From Diabrotica undecimpunctata (lineage: Eukaryota > Arthropoda > Insecta > Coleoptera > Chrysomelidae), in the NCBI RefSeq assembly GCF_040954645.1, contig NC_092809.1, forward strand, positions 135,149,914-135,213,913: a stretch of DNA of 64,000 bases, given 5' to 3'. The position numbers and the translations under genes are program-made. The notes beneath the pieces are model-generated. The model worked only from the letters and a program-made list of their open reading frames with translations. It had not been told where the DNA came from and did not search any database. Within the stretch, counting starts at the first letter, position 1. Every line of letters starts with the position of its first letter. Shown in pieces: positions 1 to 11,220 of the stretch.

Positions 1-241
1 TCTTTCGAGTGATGGGCGTAAAAAGTTTGGTTATAATAGAACGTTAAACAGTATATTCCAATTTTTTAACAGAAGTTTCAAAAAAATAAAAAAAGTAAAA
101 CCATCAGTTTAAAGGCAACATAATTTCGAATAAAGTGTCCAAATTTCGAGACATTTTGTCAGTAAATAACAGAGAAAACACTGTCCCTAGGTTTTGGTGC
201 ACCGATAAAACAGCCTTAAGCGGGAGTTAGAGGGCAATTTT

Positions 242-1290
242 TTGTATATTATCGTGGATGAAACAACAGATGTATGCGGCAGGTATATAGCTAATTTAAT
301 GATTGGAATTTTAAACGAAAACTTTGCGAGAAAACCTTATTTAGTTGCCGTTAAAGAATTAGAAAAAACAAACAATTTAACAATAAGTCGATTTATACAA
401 GATAGTTTAACAAACCTCTTTTTACCCAACGCTATACCAGTGAATAAAATAGATTTAATGCTTTCAGATGCTGCGGCATATATGTTAAAAGCTGCTGTTA
501 ATTTAAAGATTTTTTTATCCTAATTTAATTCATTGCACTTGTGTAGCCCACGGGGTAAATAGAATTGCTGAAGAAATAAGAAATCTGTTTCCGTTGGTAA
601 ATAATTTTATAAATTTTATGAAAAAAGTTTTTGTAAAGACTCCGTTGAGGGTGCAAATATATAAAGAAAGACTTCCCGGTGTCCCTTTGCCACCTAAACC
701 AGTAATTACAAGGTGGGGAACCTGGCTCGAAGCAGTTTTTTTTTTACTTTGAACACTGCAATGAAATAGAATTAGTTATGTCAGAATTTGATGATGATAT
801 TTCCGAAGCCATTCGAGAAGCAAAAAAAAATATTAAAAAATCCCAAATTGAAATAGGAACTCGCTTATATCAATAACAATTATAAATTAATAGTAACCAC
901 ATTTAGTTATCCACAAAAACAAGAGATAAATTTATGTGAGTCAGTAAAATTAATAGATAATTTAAACACGAAAATTAAATCGGCACCTGGAAGTAACGGT
1001 CAATTAATTTAAAAAAAAATGAAATATGTTTTCGACAAGAATGAAGGTTTTTCGTTTTTATCTAATGTTGCTAAAGTTTTGAATGGGACATTTTCCGAGG
1101 AATTTCAAATTATGCCAGATTTATTATCCGCTCTGAAATATTCTTAAATTACATCTGTCGATGTCGAACGTTCGTTTTCAATGTACAAATTAATTTTAAG
1201 TGATCGAAGACATAGTTTTAAGACCGAAAATATTGAAAAACATTTGGTATTTTTTATTAATGATAAAATTTTTAGTGGTTACAATGTTTA
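242..1290 (+). pseudogene. hAT-family transposase relic (copy 1)
   Basis: Broken transposase of the hAT superfamily, which cuts and pastes DNA using an RNase H-like DDE core. A 93-codon open stretch at 242-523 carries the start of the core (VDETTD, then LMLSDAAAYM). After a frame change, 525-740 reads [18 protein letters not shown] and [18 protein letters not shown]. The C-terminal dimerisation motif is at about 1155-1290 (SVDVERSFSMYKLILSDRR, then a variant of HLVFFINDK). Several frameshifts and stops separate these blocks. Coding similarity may extend left of 242 to the window edge. Blocks and order fit the common arthropod hAT proteins; the exact subfamily is not assigned. Confidence 0.8.
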
Positions 1291-2685
1291 ATTATTAATT
1301 TACAGTTATTTAGTTACTAGTTTATTTATACTAATGTTATGATTATGATGTTTAAATATACCTGCCTTAAGTTAATATTACGTTAATTCACTTTGTACAA
1401 TAAATAATAAGTTATATTCCTTTATTGCCTATATTTTGCGTAAATGTTAATATTCCTGCCTTTTTTAATAAAAATCTTTGCCTATATAGGCGCCTTTTTC
1501 TTCAATTTTTGTTGCCTATAAATCCGAGCTTTAATCATTAGTTCCCATCTCTCTTGCGATTTTAGGCTAAGCTTCTGCTTTTTTTGTCACGATTTTTATA
1601 GTTATTGTCACTCAAATATATAATAAACATTTTTCTCGAAATAAAACTAATTTTTCTGTCTTTCTGCGAACAGACCGCCAGACCGCAATGGTTCTTACTG
1701 ATCGCCAAGGCACGGCCCAAGGTCTGATCGTTGACAGAGTGTGTTATTAGGTTAGAATGTAAGTTCTACAAAGAACGCAGAACTCAGAACGCCTGACCGC
1801 TGTCTGTGTGCGAGTGGGCTTATGACTTAGACCGAAACATTAAGAACGAAGAAACAGAAATACTGGTGCAAACAGAAATGAGTTGCTAGTGAAAACATTT
1901 ATTGCTATAAGATAAAATTATACCATAAGCGAATAGAAGTTGCGATAAGATTATACCATAGAATAAAATTTTTATATAATTTAATGGATGTCCCCCATTG
2001 ATCCGCCATAGGATACGGTAGTTTACATTCCATTTTAAAAATTTCTCACGTATCTTCACGTATTTCTTGGAAGCCTTCATATATGGATAGACTGCTAAAA
2101 TGCAAAATGTAAATATATAACAGGTAATCAAAGGATTACAAGTTTTGAACTGTGTTTAGGACATAATAATGTAAACAAATAAAATATTGTGATAGAGTGG
2201 TTTTAAATGTATGCTAATGACCTTTGGGCTCGATAAAGTTGTTAGGATTATTATGAATATAAATTTGTACGAATTTATTGAATTTGCTTGATTTTACTGT
2301 TAAGTTTATAGACATCATGGTAGCCAAATTCGACTCCGTGATATCGATTAAAGAGGTTATAAATAGCCACCGTACAAAGTTCAAGGCCGAATTTAAAAAC
2401 ATTAGGAGATATTTTGCTCTTGGGTACAATAATACCTTAGATAGATTATGTTATGACCATGTTGTAAAAGACGAGTGAACATAAATGAGTGGTCATGAAA
2501 ACAAACTTGAAAAATATTCATAAACAAACAGACTGACAAAAGACGAGTGACATAGACAAACGATAGAAAGCTAGAAACTGAATATACTGGAATAAACCAC
2601 ATAAGTTAAAATACCATCTTAAACTTGCCCGACAGAATTCTAGTACTAGAAGCCACATTAAAGGCTATAAAGTTTTTGCAAAGAG
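1291..2685. other. No recognisable gene
   Basis: AT-rich DNA after the hAT relic. It contains repeated short motifs of the form tgcctata near 1428-1515, perhaps the 3' flank of the hAT element. A 66-codon open frame at 2278-2478 on the plus strand matches nothing I recognise. No host exon or RNA gene was seen. Confidence 0.4.
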
Positions 2686-2689
2686 ACGT

Positions 2690-3870
2690 TCTTACTATTT
2701 AGAAGACTCGCAAGTACAGAGGAAAATATACACCAAACAAATAGTGAGCCGAATACACCTACTATCCAAAAGACGACTGAGGCAGAAATACCAGTATTTG
2801 AAGAAAACCCAATAGGAACACCTAAAAACCCATCTACCCCAAAAGAAATTCCAGATGGACCCACATGTCTAAACTGCGACACTTTTAGCCAAAAAAGACA
2901 AAACTTAATCTGGAAAAAATATCAAGCTTTGGCGTCTAAGTCTTTTCGGTCAAGTTCGAAAGAAAGAAACGAACAAGATACTTTTAATGAAGACTTGTGC
3001 CGTGCATTAAATTGTTCAAATATACCGCTTTCAAAATTATCCAATGAAAACTTAACTTCTTTTTTAAAAAAATATTGTAAATTGAATATTTCAAGTGAAA
3101 GGACTCTAAATAGAAACCATTTCAACTCGTTGTAACTTTGCAATAATATCGCATTTTGTACATAAGGAAATATCAATTTTTTTTCCCCTGCAGCTATTCC
3201 TAGCCATAAATTTTTGCTTTTTTTCCGATGCTGCACCATATAATGGTAAAGGTAGAACAAAATTGAAAAACATTTTATACCAACTTAATACACGTTACTT
3301 TTTTACCATATCAACAGAGCACATAGAATCAACAGAGTTGCGAAAAAATAAGAAAAAAGGTTTTTTAAACTCCCTGATATCAAGCATAAAAAAGTATTTC
3401 TCAAATCTCCTAAAATAAATCAACTTATATTATAAAGAAATGCTTCCAAATATTCCATTTTCACCAGAACCATACCCATGTAACACGATGGGAAATATGG
3501 TTGAAAGCCGCTTTTTTCTATTCAGACTATTTCCTATATACTTAACGGATAAAAGTTCCGCTTTCAGTCATCAAATCAAATTTTGGTTTGCTTCAAAAAA
3601 CTATAATACACTCAATTAGAATCATCAAAGTTGTCCTTAGTAGAAAGCCTAGCCTTACATTCTACAGAACTGGAAAAGATATTTTTCAAAAGTTTGAAAC
3701 AATAATTAAAAAAAAACAATGTTTTTCAGAAACTTATTGAGGTGGCTGACGTTCTTGTTGGTAGTTTTTGCAAAGAAATAGATTTAGAGCCAAATATTTT
3801 TATAAATTTAAAATATGCTCCCATTATATCCGTTGATGTGGGAAGAACTTTCTCAATTTACAATACAATT
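2690..3870 (+). pseudogene. hAT-family transposase relic (copy 2)
   Basis: Second hAT relic on the same strand, preserving the N-terminal half missing from copy 1. About 2690-3135 is nearly open and includes FNEDLCRALNCSNIPLSKL and SFLKKYCKLNISSERTL, the helical insertion typical of this hAT group. A catalytic-core remnant SDAAPYNGKG follows near 3220-3250 in another frame. The C-terminal dimerisation region at about 3740-3870 reads EIDLEPNIFINLKYAP then SVDVGRTFSIYNTI, where family members have VERSFS. An AT microsatellite begins about 12 bases after the recognisable coding end. Probably the same family as copy 1. Confidence 0.7.
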
Positions 3871-3878
3871 ATAACAAT

Positions 3879-3882
<4 letters not shown>

Positions 3883-3930
<48 letters not shown>
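3883..3930. repeat. (AT)n microsatellite
   Basis: About 24 uninterrupted AT dinucleotides, immediately downstream of the hAT C-terminal relic. Confidence 0.97.
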
Positions 3931-3932
<2 letters not shown>

Positions 3933-3957
3933 CAATACAATATAACAATAAATTACT

Positions 3958-4078
3958 AAATCTTTTTTAAAACTTTCCAATAAAAACTTATGGCTTCTAT
4001 CTGTGTACATAATATGTATGTGTATATGTACACAGATAGAAGCCATAAGTTTTTATTGGAAAGTTTTAAAAAAGATTT
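3958..4078. repeat. Perfect 53-bp inverted repeat with 15-nt loop
   Basis: Bases 3958-4010 are the exact reverse complement of 4026-4078, with a 15-base spacer at 4011-4025. No mismatch was found over the 53 positions. One position further out is a T/G mismatch, and the next (3956/4080) pairs again. A transcript of either strand would fold into a long hairpin. Nothing in it looks coding. It could be a young foldback element, a template-switch product or a small-RNA precursor; the sequence alone does not decide. Confidence 0.95.
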
Positions 4079-4280
4079 GGTCATTTATTGTTTCCGTAAT
4101 TGTAAGGAATAGTATTTTACTTTTTTACTACTTTCTATTTACAGACTATGTCAAAAAATTATTGCACATGCATGTTAAAAACATTTATATAGGTTTGATG
4201 AAATATACAATTACATTCTAAACCAACCCAATATTACATTTTTTGAGCATTGTACGAATAATTGACGAACATCCTTCACC

Positions 4281-4990
4281 TGTCTTCTTCTCATTGCGCC
4301 GTCTCCTTTCGAAGGTTGGCGATCCAAATGGCAATTATTGTAGTTTTGGAAACTGCTGCGCGAAAGATCTCTGCGGATGAGCAGTCGAACCATCTCCTCA
4401 GGTCTTTCAGCCACGAGTTCTGGCGTCTTCCTACCGATCTTTTGCCCTGTACTTTTCCTTCCAGTATAACTTGAAGTAATTCATATCTTTCGCCTCTCAG
4501 CACATGACCCACGTATTGCATTTTCCTCTCTTTGATTATTCTTAGTAATTCTTTTTGTTTACACATGCGACGAAGTACCTCAACATTAGTAACTCTTTGT
4601 ACCCATGGAATCCTCAACATTCGTCTGTATATATACATCTCAAAGGCATCTATTCTTTTTTCTATTTCAGAGTCCATTGTCCAACTTTCACAGCCATACA
4701 GTAAGACAGAAAAAACGTAACATCTGATCATTCGGATTCTAAGCTGAAGACTAAGGTCTGATCTTGTAAAAAATGTTTTAATGCTCATGAATGTTTTCCT
4801 TGCTTGTTCGATTCTTGATAGGATTTCTTTTTTTGGATTACACTGACTATTGATATTTGTTCCCAAATATTTTATGGAATTTACCTGTTCTATTATTTGA
4901 CCCTTGGCATACACCTGTACGTTTATTGGTGTCTTTGAAAATACTAAAGTTTTAGTTTTGGAAACGTTTAGATGTGAACCGAACATTTTG
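4281..4990 (-). pseudogene. LINE reverse transcriptase C-terminus (family C, 5'-truncated)
   Basis: A 231-codon open frame (4291-4986) with the end of a non-LTR reverse transcriptase: the thumb motif NSIKYLGTNI, then LYGCESWTM, RRMLRIPWVQRVTN, YVGHVLRGERYELL and GRRQNSWLKDLRRWF, ending IANLRKETAQ and a stop. These motifs belong to the RTE-like LINEs whose endonuclease is often annotated as craniofacial development protein 2-like in insects. The polymerase core (YADD) is missing, as in a 5'-truncated insertion. A GAAGAAGA-like tail follows the stop. Plus-strand copies of the same 3' end occur at 38955-39011 and 63883-64000. Confidence 0.85.
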
Positions 4991-5310
4991 GTTTTACGTA
5001 AAACTTTGAAGATGTAAAAGGACAGGTCTTTGGTATTCTATTCTCTCTGATAGTTTCGGCAGCGTTGTATCCTTTTAATCTTTAATATTTTGGTGTAATA
5101 GGGTATGTTGGTGGTAATGCAACTAATGCTGGTAAATAGGCTGTCAAAACATAAACTTAATTGAAAAAGCTTTTGTTTCAATTTCACCTAGCACAGAGAT
5201 AAAAGGTGCAGTGAACCTTTCAAAAATTTATTTGTCTACATTCGTAGATTTACAGTCTTTACCTTGATACATATTAAAATTAAGTAAGTACCTAAAGCAG
5301 CATTTACGCA
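4991..5310. other. No gene recognised
   Basis: About 320 AT-rich bases between the LINE fragment and the piggyBac relic. They may include more piggyBac C-terminal sequence on the minus strand, but no motif could be confirmed. Confidence 0.3.
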
Positions 5311-5845
5311 TCACATTTTAAATCCGAATCTAATGGGTTTACCTTGAATAAACTCCTTACATCCATGGCGACCATAATACTTTACCATGAACTCGTCATA
5401 ATTTAGGTTCTCTTCTGGAATAAAGCAGTTTAAAAAATTTGTTTTTAGTAGATTAACTAGGGGTCTTAGTTTACAAACTTTTTCCGTTACATCCATGTTA
5501 TGATTATCTGCAAAATGTATGTATTTCATTATTTCAAAAACAGGTTTCTTCTCATTGATTAACTAATAGCCTGATTATTCAAATTGGGACGTGAATCCCA
5601 ATGAAATCTTTTACCTGGATGTGGATTGTGGCCAGAGACAAGTAAGATACCTAAGACACATTTTATTTCATCCTTGGTTACAGGAAAATCAGGAGCATTT
5701 TTTGAAGAAGCTTACCTCATTGATCATGTTAGAATATTAGGCCCAGGAGGTTCAACGAATATCTGATCCATATCTAAATCATCTTCATATGCTTTTTGGA
5801 GAGCTTCATATGCTTTGTCATATGGCAACGCAGGCTAAAATAGTT
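5311..5845 (-). pseudogene. piggyBac-like transposase relic
   Basis: Minus-strand piggyBac transposase (DDE_Tnp_1_7 type), normally about 550-650 residues, here N-terminal and central parts only. From the 5' side (5845 downward) it reads LPYDKAYEALQKAYEDDLDM and IFVEPPGPN, then EIKCVLGILLVSGHNPHP, then (5311-5529) CKLRPLVNLLKTNFL, FIPEENLNYDEFMVKY and HGCKEFIQGKPIRFGF. NYDEFMVKY holds one catalytic Asp. Several stops and frame changes break it. An RTE-like LINE is inserted just upstream, at 5887-7089. Confidence 0.85.
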
Positions 5846-5872
5846 TATTAATACACCATTTTTCACTTAAAT

Positions 5873-7103
5873 ATGCATATTTGCTTCGACCAGATTTTTG
5901 TGCTACGTCAAATCTTAGAAAAAACCAATGAATTTAATATTGACACGTTCCATCTCTTTGTGGACTTTAAGTCAGCGTATGATAGCGTCCTAAGAGGTAA
6001 ATTATACGAAGCCATGAATGAACTTAACATTCCCCATAAATTAATAAGTCTCGTAAAAACAACTATGAGTAAAGTGATCTGCAAAGTGCAAATACAAGGC
6101 GATATGTCACAAGCGTTTGAAACATATGCAGGGTTACGGCAGGGAGACGCGCTGGCGTGCCTTCTCTTTAATATAGCGTTAGAAAAGACTATAAGAGATG
6201 CCGAGTCACACAATAGGGGAACAATCTTTAATAAATCAACACAGATTATGGCTTACGCTGACGATCTGGATTTGATCGCACGTACTACACGAGGACTTAA
6301 AGAGATGACTTCCACCTTCTTGACAGCCGCACAAACTATGGGCCTTAAAATAAACGAGGAAAAAACCAAAATGTTAGCATCTATTCCAAATAAAAGAGAT
6401 AGAGCTAGAAACGCCGAAGAAAACTTCAGTATAGACAATATAATTTTGAGGTAGTAAATAAGTTTACATATTTGGGTTCTCTCATAACAAACGATAATGA
6501 CACATCTGAAGAAGTAAAACGGAGGGTACTGCTAGCAAACAAATGTTATTTTGGACTAAGCAAGCAGCTAAAAAAACAGAAATTTAAGCCAGAAAACCAA
6601 AATAATAATATATAGAACACTCATCCTACCAGTGCTGACATATGGGTCAGAAACATGGACCATCTCCAAAACAGACGCAAATCTTCTGCTCGTCTTCGAA
6701 AGGAAGATACTAAGAAGAATAATGGGCGCATTCTGTGAGAATGGTATTTGGAGAAGGCGATATAATTTCGAATTGTACGAGAAGTATAAAAAAATAGTAA
6801 ATGGTAGAGATGTAATATCCTTCATAAAAATAGGTAGGCTTAGATGGGCTGGACATGTGTCAAGACCAAATGAAAATTACCCACCCAGACGAAGTCTATT
6901 ATCGGTCCCAGTGAAAAATAGGAGTAGAGGCAGACCACGACTGTGATGGAGGGACGGTGTGGACGAGGACGCAAGGAAAATCGGCGCGGCAAATTGGCAA
7001 CGGTTGGCGATGAACAGAAACGACTGGCGAAATAGACTGGGGAAGGTCAAGGCTCCACTAGAGCTGTAGCACCACTGATAATGATGATGATGCATATTTG
7101 CTT
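5873..7103 (+). mobile_element. 5'-truncated RTE-like LINE with 14-bp target-site duplication
   Basis: The insert 5887-7089 is flanked by direct copies of atgcatatttgctt at 5873-5886 and 7090-7103, a perfect target-site duplication. Its 3' end is a short GATGATGATG tract, the simple-repeat tail typical of RTE-like elements. The 5' end starts inside the reverse-transcriptase palm, so it is 5'-truncated, as expected from target-primed reverse transcription. It lies next to the piggyBac relic, so it is younger than that element. The ATG at 5873 that opens the reading frame is target DNA, not element sequence. Confidence 0.9.
5887..7068 (+). pseudogene. Reverse transcriptase of the RTE-like LINE at 5.9 kb
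   Basis: RNA-templated DNA polymerase for LINE retrotransposition, C-terminal two thirds. At 5887-6454 the palm reads LFVDFKSAYDSVLRGKLYEA, AGLRQGDALACLLFNIALEK and the catalytic motif MAYADDLDLIA. A frameshift near 6450 moves the thumb (KFTYLGSLITNDNDTSEEVK) to another frame. From 6632 it continues LTYGSETWTISK, RRIMGAFCENGIW, RLRWAGHVSR and RGRPRL, then a stop and a readable C-terminus to about 7068. The palm is intact, but a frameshift and a stop make the copy inactive. Confidence 0.88.
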
Positions 7104-8011
7104 AAACTACTTATTACCCTATTGTAGTCTGATTTCAAACAGGGAAGTATATTATAAAATACAGTCATATGTTTGCTTTGGCATTAGTGTATCATTTAAG
7201 TTGATGTTTTTTACTTAATTTAGAATTGCTGCAAATTGATGAAGTAGCAAATTATAAAGGATATAGAATATAAACAAAAAAATACACATTTATCAAATCA
7301 TCGAAAGTATTAGATGTTGTATTATCAAAAAATCATGATAATAAAAAGGTTCTCCTTGTTCCTAGTTTATTAGTTCATCTTTACTTATTTTCTTTTTATA
7401 TTTTATTAAATTATATTTTATTACATATCACAGTATTTTGGTGTTATTTGAAAAACGAATATTAAAACTCATTTTATTATTCATATTTTTGTGGTTGTGG
7501 TTAAGACAGCGACGTAACCAAAACTTTAATATAAAAGATCTCGTGATAGGTACTAAATCAACGCCTTCTAACATTTTAGTTATGGATTCTTTTATCCGGA
7601 TATTATTTTTTAATAGAGATTCCCAAAAACATTACTTGCAATCCGAGATCTATATCTAAATTGCAAATTGTATTAAAAGGAACTACCTGGTAAATGACAA
7701 GAGTAATTTATAAGATCATTAACAATTGGTTTAATAAAAAATATTAAGGATATTAATTACGTAGAAATGCCTTTGAAATGAGATGTTAAAATGGTTTTTG
7801 TTTCTATTTATAGCAGTTATTAGATCGAACGGAGATAAAAATATAGGGACTCTTGAGTCCGGTTCATATTAACCAGGAAGTTAGCAAAACTAACTAAAAA
7901 ATAATTGTTTCATATTTTTGGTTTATTCAATAAAGGCATATCTTTTTGTGTTACGGTCGTGACATCCTTACTTGTTTAAATGATTTAAAAAACAAGCATA
8001 TTATGTAATAA

Positions 8012-8017
<6 letters not shown>
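7104..8017. other. No gene recognised
   Basis: AT-rich sequence right of the LINE insertion. It should be the continuation of the locus that held the piggyBac relic, but no piggyBac motif could be read. A 73-codon frame at 7438-7659 has no recognisable domain. Confidence 0.35.

Positions 8018-8105
<88 letters not shown>
8018..8105. repeat. (AT)n microsatellite, ~88 bp
   Basis: About 44 AT dinucleotides, the longest simple repeat in the window. Open frames through it encode only alternating Ile and Tyr and are not genes. Confidence 0.97.
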
Positions 8106-8108
<3 letters not shown>

Positions 8109-8241
8109 AGAATTGTAATTCAAAATAAAAAAAAAATCTGCAGTTCATTTTTAGCAGTTTATGATTTGATTTTATGTTCTTTATTTGTACTAGTTCATGT
8201 TGTATGCTTGGATGATTTTTATAAAGTGTATTTGTTATCAC

Positions 8242-8978
8242 TAGATAGTATTCAATATTCAAAAATAAAAATAAATCTAGAAAAGACTGAATATTTAACA
8301 ACAGAGCAAGAACCAGTGAGAAACTTGGAAATGGACGATAATAGGGAAATTAACGGCACTGACAAATTCAAATATTTAGGATTCATACTCTCAAAAAATG
8401 GAACCACCGAGCAAGAGACAACCAGCAGATTAGCACAGACAAGAACATGTATTAAACAAATGAACGGGGTACTGTGGGATAGACAGATTACCAGAAATAC
8501 AAAGAAGAGAATTTATAACACCTTGGTACGCAGTATAATGACCTATGGAGCAGAGAATTGGGTAATAAATAAACGAAACAGGTCCAAAATCACAGCAACT
8601 GAAATGGAGTTCATGAGAAAAAGCTGCAGAGTGACAAAAATGGATCGCATCAGAAATGAGAAGATAAAACGAAAAATGGCAATAGAACAAGACATACTCA
8701 GCTACATCGAAGAAAAACGTTTAATTTGGTATGGGCATGTGCAAAGAACAGATCATACAAGGTGGGTAGCAAAGATTTCAGATTGGAGCCCAATAGGGAG
8801 GAGGAAAAGAGGTAGACCCCGAAGATCATGGAGGGATGAAGTGGACGAGGCCATGGAAAGACGAGACCTTAGAGATGGAGAATGGCAGAACAGAAAGGAC
8901 TGGAGACGTTGGCTGAAAGAAGGAAGGCGGCGACAGCTGTAAAAATCCTTGTATAGATAGATAGATAGATAGTATTCA
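8242..8978 (+). mobile_element. 5'-truncated LINE with 13-bp target duplication and (TAGA)n tail
   Basis: A direct repeat tagatagtattca at 8242-8254 and 8966-8978 brackets the insert 8255-8965. The frame at 8166-8942 enters the element at about 8255: KINLEKTEYL, KFKYLGFILSKNGTTEQETT, MTYGAENWVINK, CRVTKMDRIRNEKIKRKMA, LIWYGHVQR, KRGRPRRSWRDEVDEAM, ending GRRRQL and a stop at 8942. This is an unbroken LINE C-terminal region without the YADD core. The tail is TAGA repeats, and the first seven bases of the duplicated target (tagatag) match them. The LINE at 14.6-16.9 kb has the same domain order and ends RRQL too. Confidence 0.9.
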
Positions 8979-9269
8979 CTGGCAAACTGTAGAAGACATT
9001 CTCCGCTGTTGTTTCTAATGTCAAAGCTAAATGTTCATTGTGGTTTATTTTCAGTTTTTCCGACATTGGCGTTCATAGTTCATCTCTTCAGAGTGTATTT
9101 TTTCTTCAGATAATCACTCCACCATCTACGATTTCAAACCACGTATTAAGTTGGTTGACACCCTTTTGTGAAACTTTCTTTTTTTTATTGACATCCCAAT
9201 TTGTTACAATCTGCATTTTTTACAAATTAAGCTTTAAGTAATATTTATATCAGTTAAACTATTGACGTG

Positions 9270-10455
9270 GCAAACATATCCATTAATCTGCTGTGGTGAT
9301 ATCGTTGCTCATAGGTAGACTGGCTGTAAATATCAGGTAGAAAACAGGTCCCACAACACTACCCAACAATACCCCATCATTGGATTTAGAATTGCATCCT
9401 GCTCGTAACGTATCACTAGGAAGTACCGATCATGGATGTAGGTCTTGAGGATAAGGAAATATTATAAGGAAAGGGCTTCTCTTAGTTTGTAGAATAGATC
9501 AGTGTGCGAAACTCTATCAAAGGCTTAAGAAATATCCAAAAAGTCTGCTGAATAGTATTTCCTTCCTTCTAAAACTTCATCAATAAAATTACATACTCTG
9601 TGTATTTGCTCAGTGGTGGCATGTTGTTGTCTAAATCCAAAGTGGTGTATAGGTATTAGTTGGCGTTATGCAAGAATTGGTTGTAACCTATTTAACAGTA
9701 TTTTTTTAGAAACGTTTGAAATCTTTAGCAGTAGGCTAATAGGTCTATATAATTTAATGTCCTCTGTAGGTTTACTTAGCTTAGAAATTGCAATAATTTG
9801 TGTCACTCTCCATGGGTAATAGGTATCTCGTTCTTAGAATTGCATTGAATATCTGTTTGAAGTACAGTCAGAGTCAGTCCTTTTTTGGAGAATTCTTATA
9901 ATCAGATGGTATCTAGGATACTTTTTACAGTTCAAGCCTGATTGCATTTTCTGGTCTATTTGTTTGGTAGTAAATTTCTCCAAGGGTGGTTCAAGTTGAT
10001 ACGATGATTCTAAAAACTGTTCGGCCTCATGTGTTATGTTAAGGTTGTATGTTGTCTGGAGAGTTTGGCTAGAACACATTCACCAGATGATAGACAAATG
10101 CTTCGGCTTTTGCTTTGTTGCTCCTAGCCTATCTTCCATTATCTATTTAAGTAGAAGGGTTGGCTAATTGGAGTCGATTTAATTTCCGTGTTGCATTTGC
10201 TTGGTTCAATTAAGTTTTATCCTGAGGTGCGCGTGTTCTCTGCCATGTTTTCCTTAATCTTTGCTCTTTTGTAATTTTTTCTTTGATTTCATTAGCCAGG
10301 TGATATTGTTTGGTTTCCAACGGTCTTGTTGGTGTTGACTGCCAAACTACTTCTTGTAGTATTTTAGTAAATTGTTCAATAGCTCAATTTACCATTTTCA
10401 AATCCTAATGGTGGAGCTTGCATTATTGGTCTTCTATATTAAATAAACGCATCAA
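9270..10455 (-). pseudogene. jockey-like LINE reverse transcriptase relic
   Basis: Reading leftward from 10455, the minus strand gives the linker between endonuclease and RT (TRPLETKQYHLANEIKEKI, then AEQFLESSYQLEPPLEKFTT, GLNCKKYPRYHLI), then RT blocks KLYRPISLL, PIHHFGFRQQHATTEQIHRV, a variant of FLDISAFDRVSHTDLFYKL, and ends near ILNPMMGYC at about 9360. The order and the YRPISLL and AFDRV motifs are those of jockey-clade RTs. The catalytic YADD region and the C-terminus are absent. Many stops and frame changes mark it as old. Confidence 0.75.
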
Positions 10456-11220
10456 TTAGTTCTAACGTTTTATTCTTAACTTTGATTACATGCGTATTTC
10501 TAAAAATAATCTACAAAATAAATTCTTTTTTACATTAAAAATACAAACAAATACGTTATATTATCCAGATCAAATTATAAAATAGTACCACAATTAAAAT
10601 GACTTTAAGAATGTTAACTCCTTGCTACATACGTTATGATAAAGATAAATAAAACTTTAACTATCTAATAAATATTAAATAATTTGTAAGAAAACATTTT
10701 AGTTATTATTCTTTCAAATCTTTGCTTTAATTGATTGCGGCCAACATTTTGTGTATAGTATATATTGAAAATACTTCATAATAACGTCTAATATTCAATA
10801 TGGCTGTAATAGAAAAAATAGAGATAAGTTAATTTAAGAATCGAGAAGTAACGGTAACATAAAGGACAATAACTTCTGTTAATGATTGTTTTCTTGTGCT
10901 TTATACATTTAGATTCACGGACCTTTCAAATTACAACCTAGTCTTCTAACAGTGAAAGAAGTTACAATAAATATGAGGAATATTAGGTGGAGACGTTTAG
11001 AAAGTATTTTAGTCTCGAGAAGATCTTTCGGCGGACAAAAATTTTAAGTGCACTATCTGTAAATACGCAATTTTTAAAGGTTATGTTATATTGTGAGAAG
11101 GTTGTATGAATTTTTGTGAAAACTAATACTTTGAATGTCCACAGATTCTTATCCCTTATCCTTTTAGTGAAAAGATGAACTCTTTTAGAACCAACATCAG
11201 CCAAAAACTATATTAAATAT
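10456..11220. other. No gene recognised
   Basis: About 760 AT-rich bases without a recognisable protein, RNA or long repeat. Confidence 0.35.

Noticed and set aside
8017..8301. Open frames of alternating Ile-Tyr
   Set aside because: Products of the (AT)n repeat; the same holds at 3883, 51985 and 54243.
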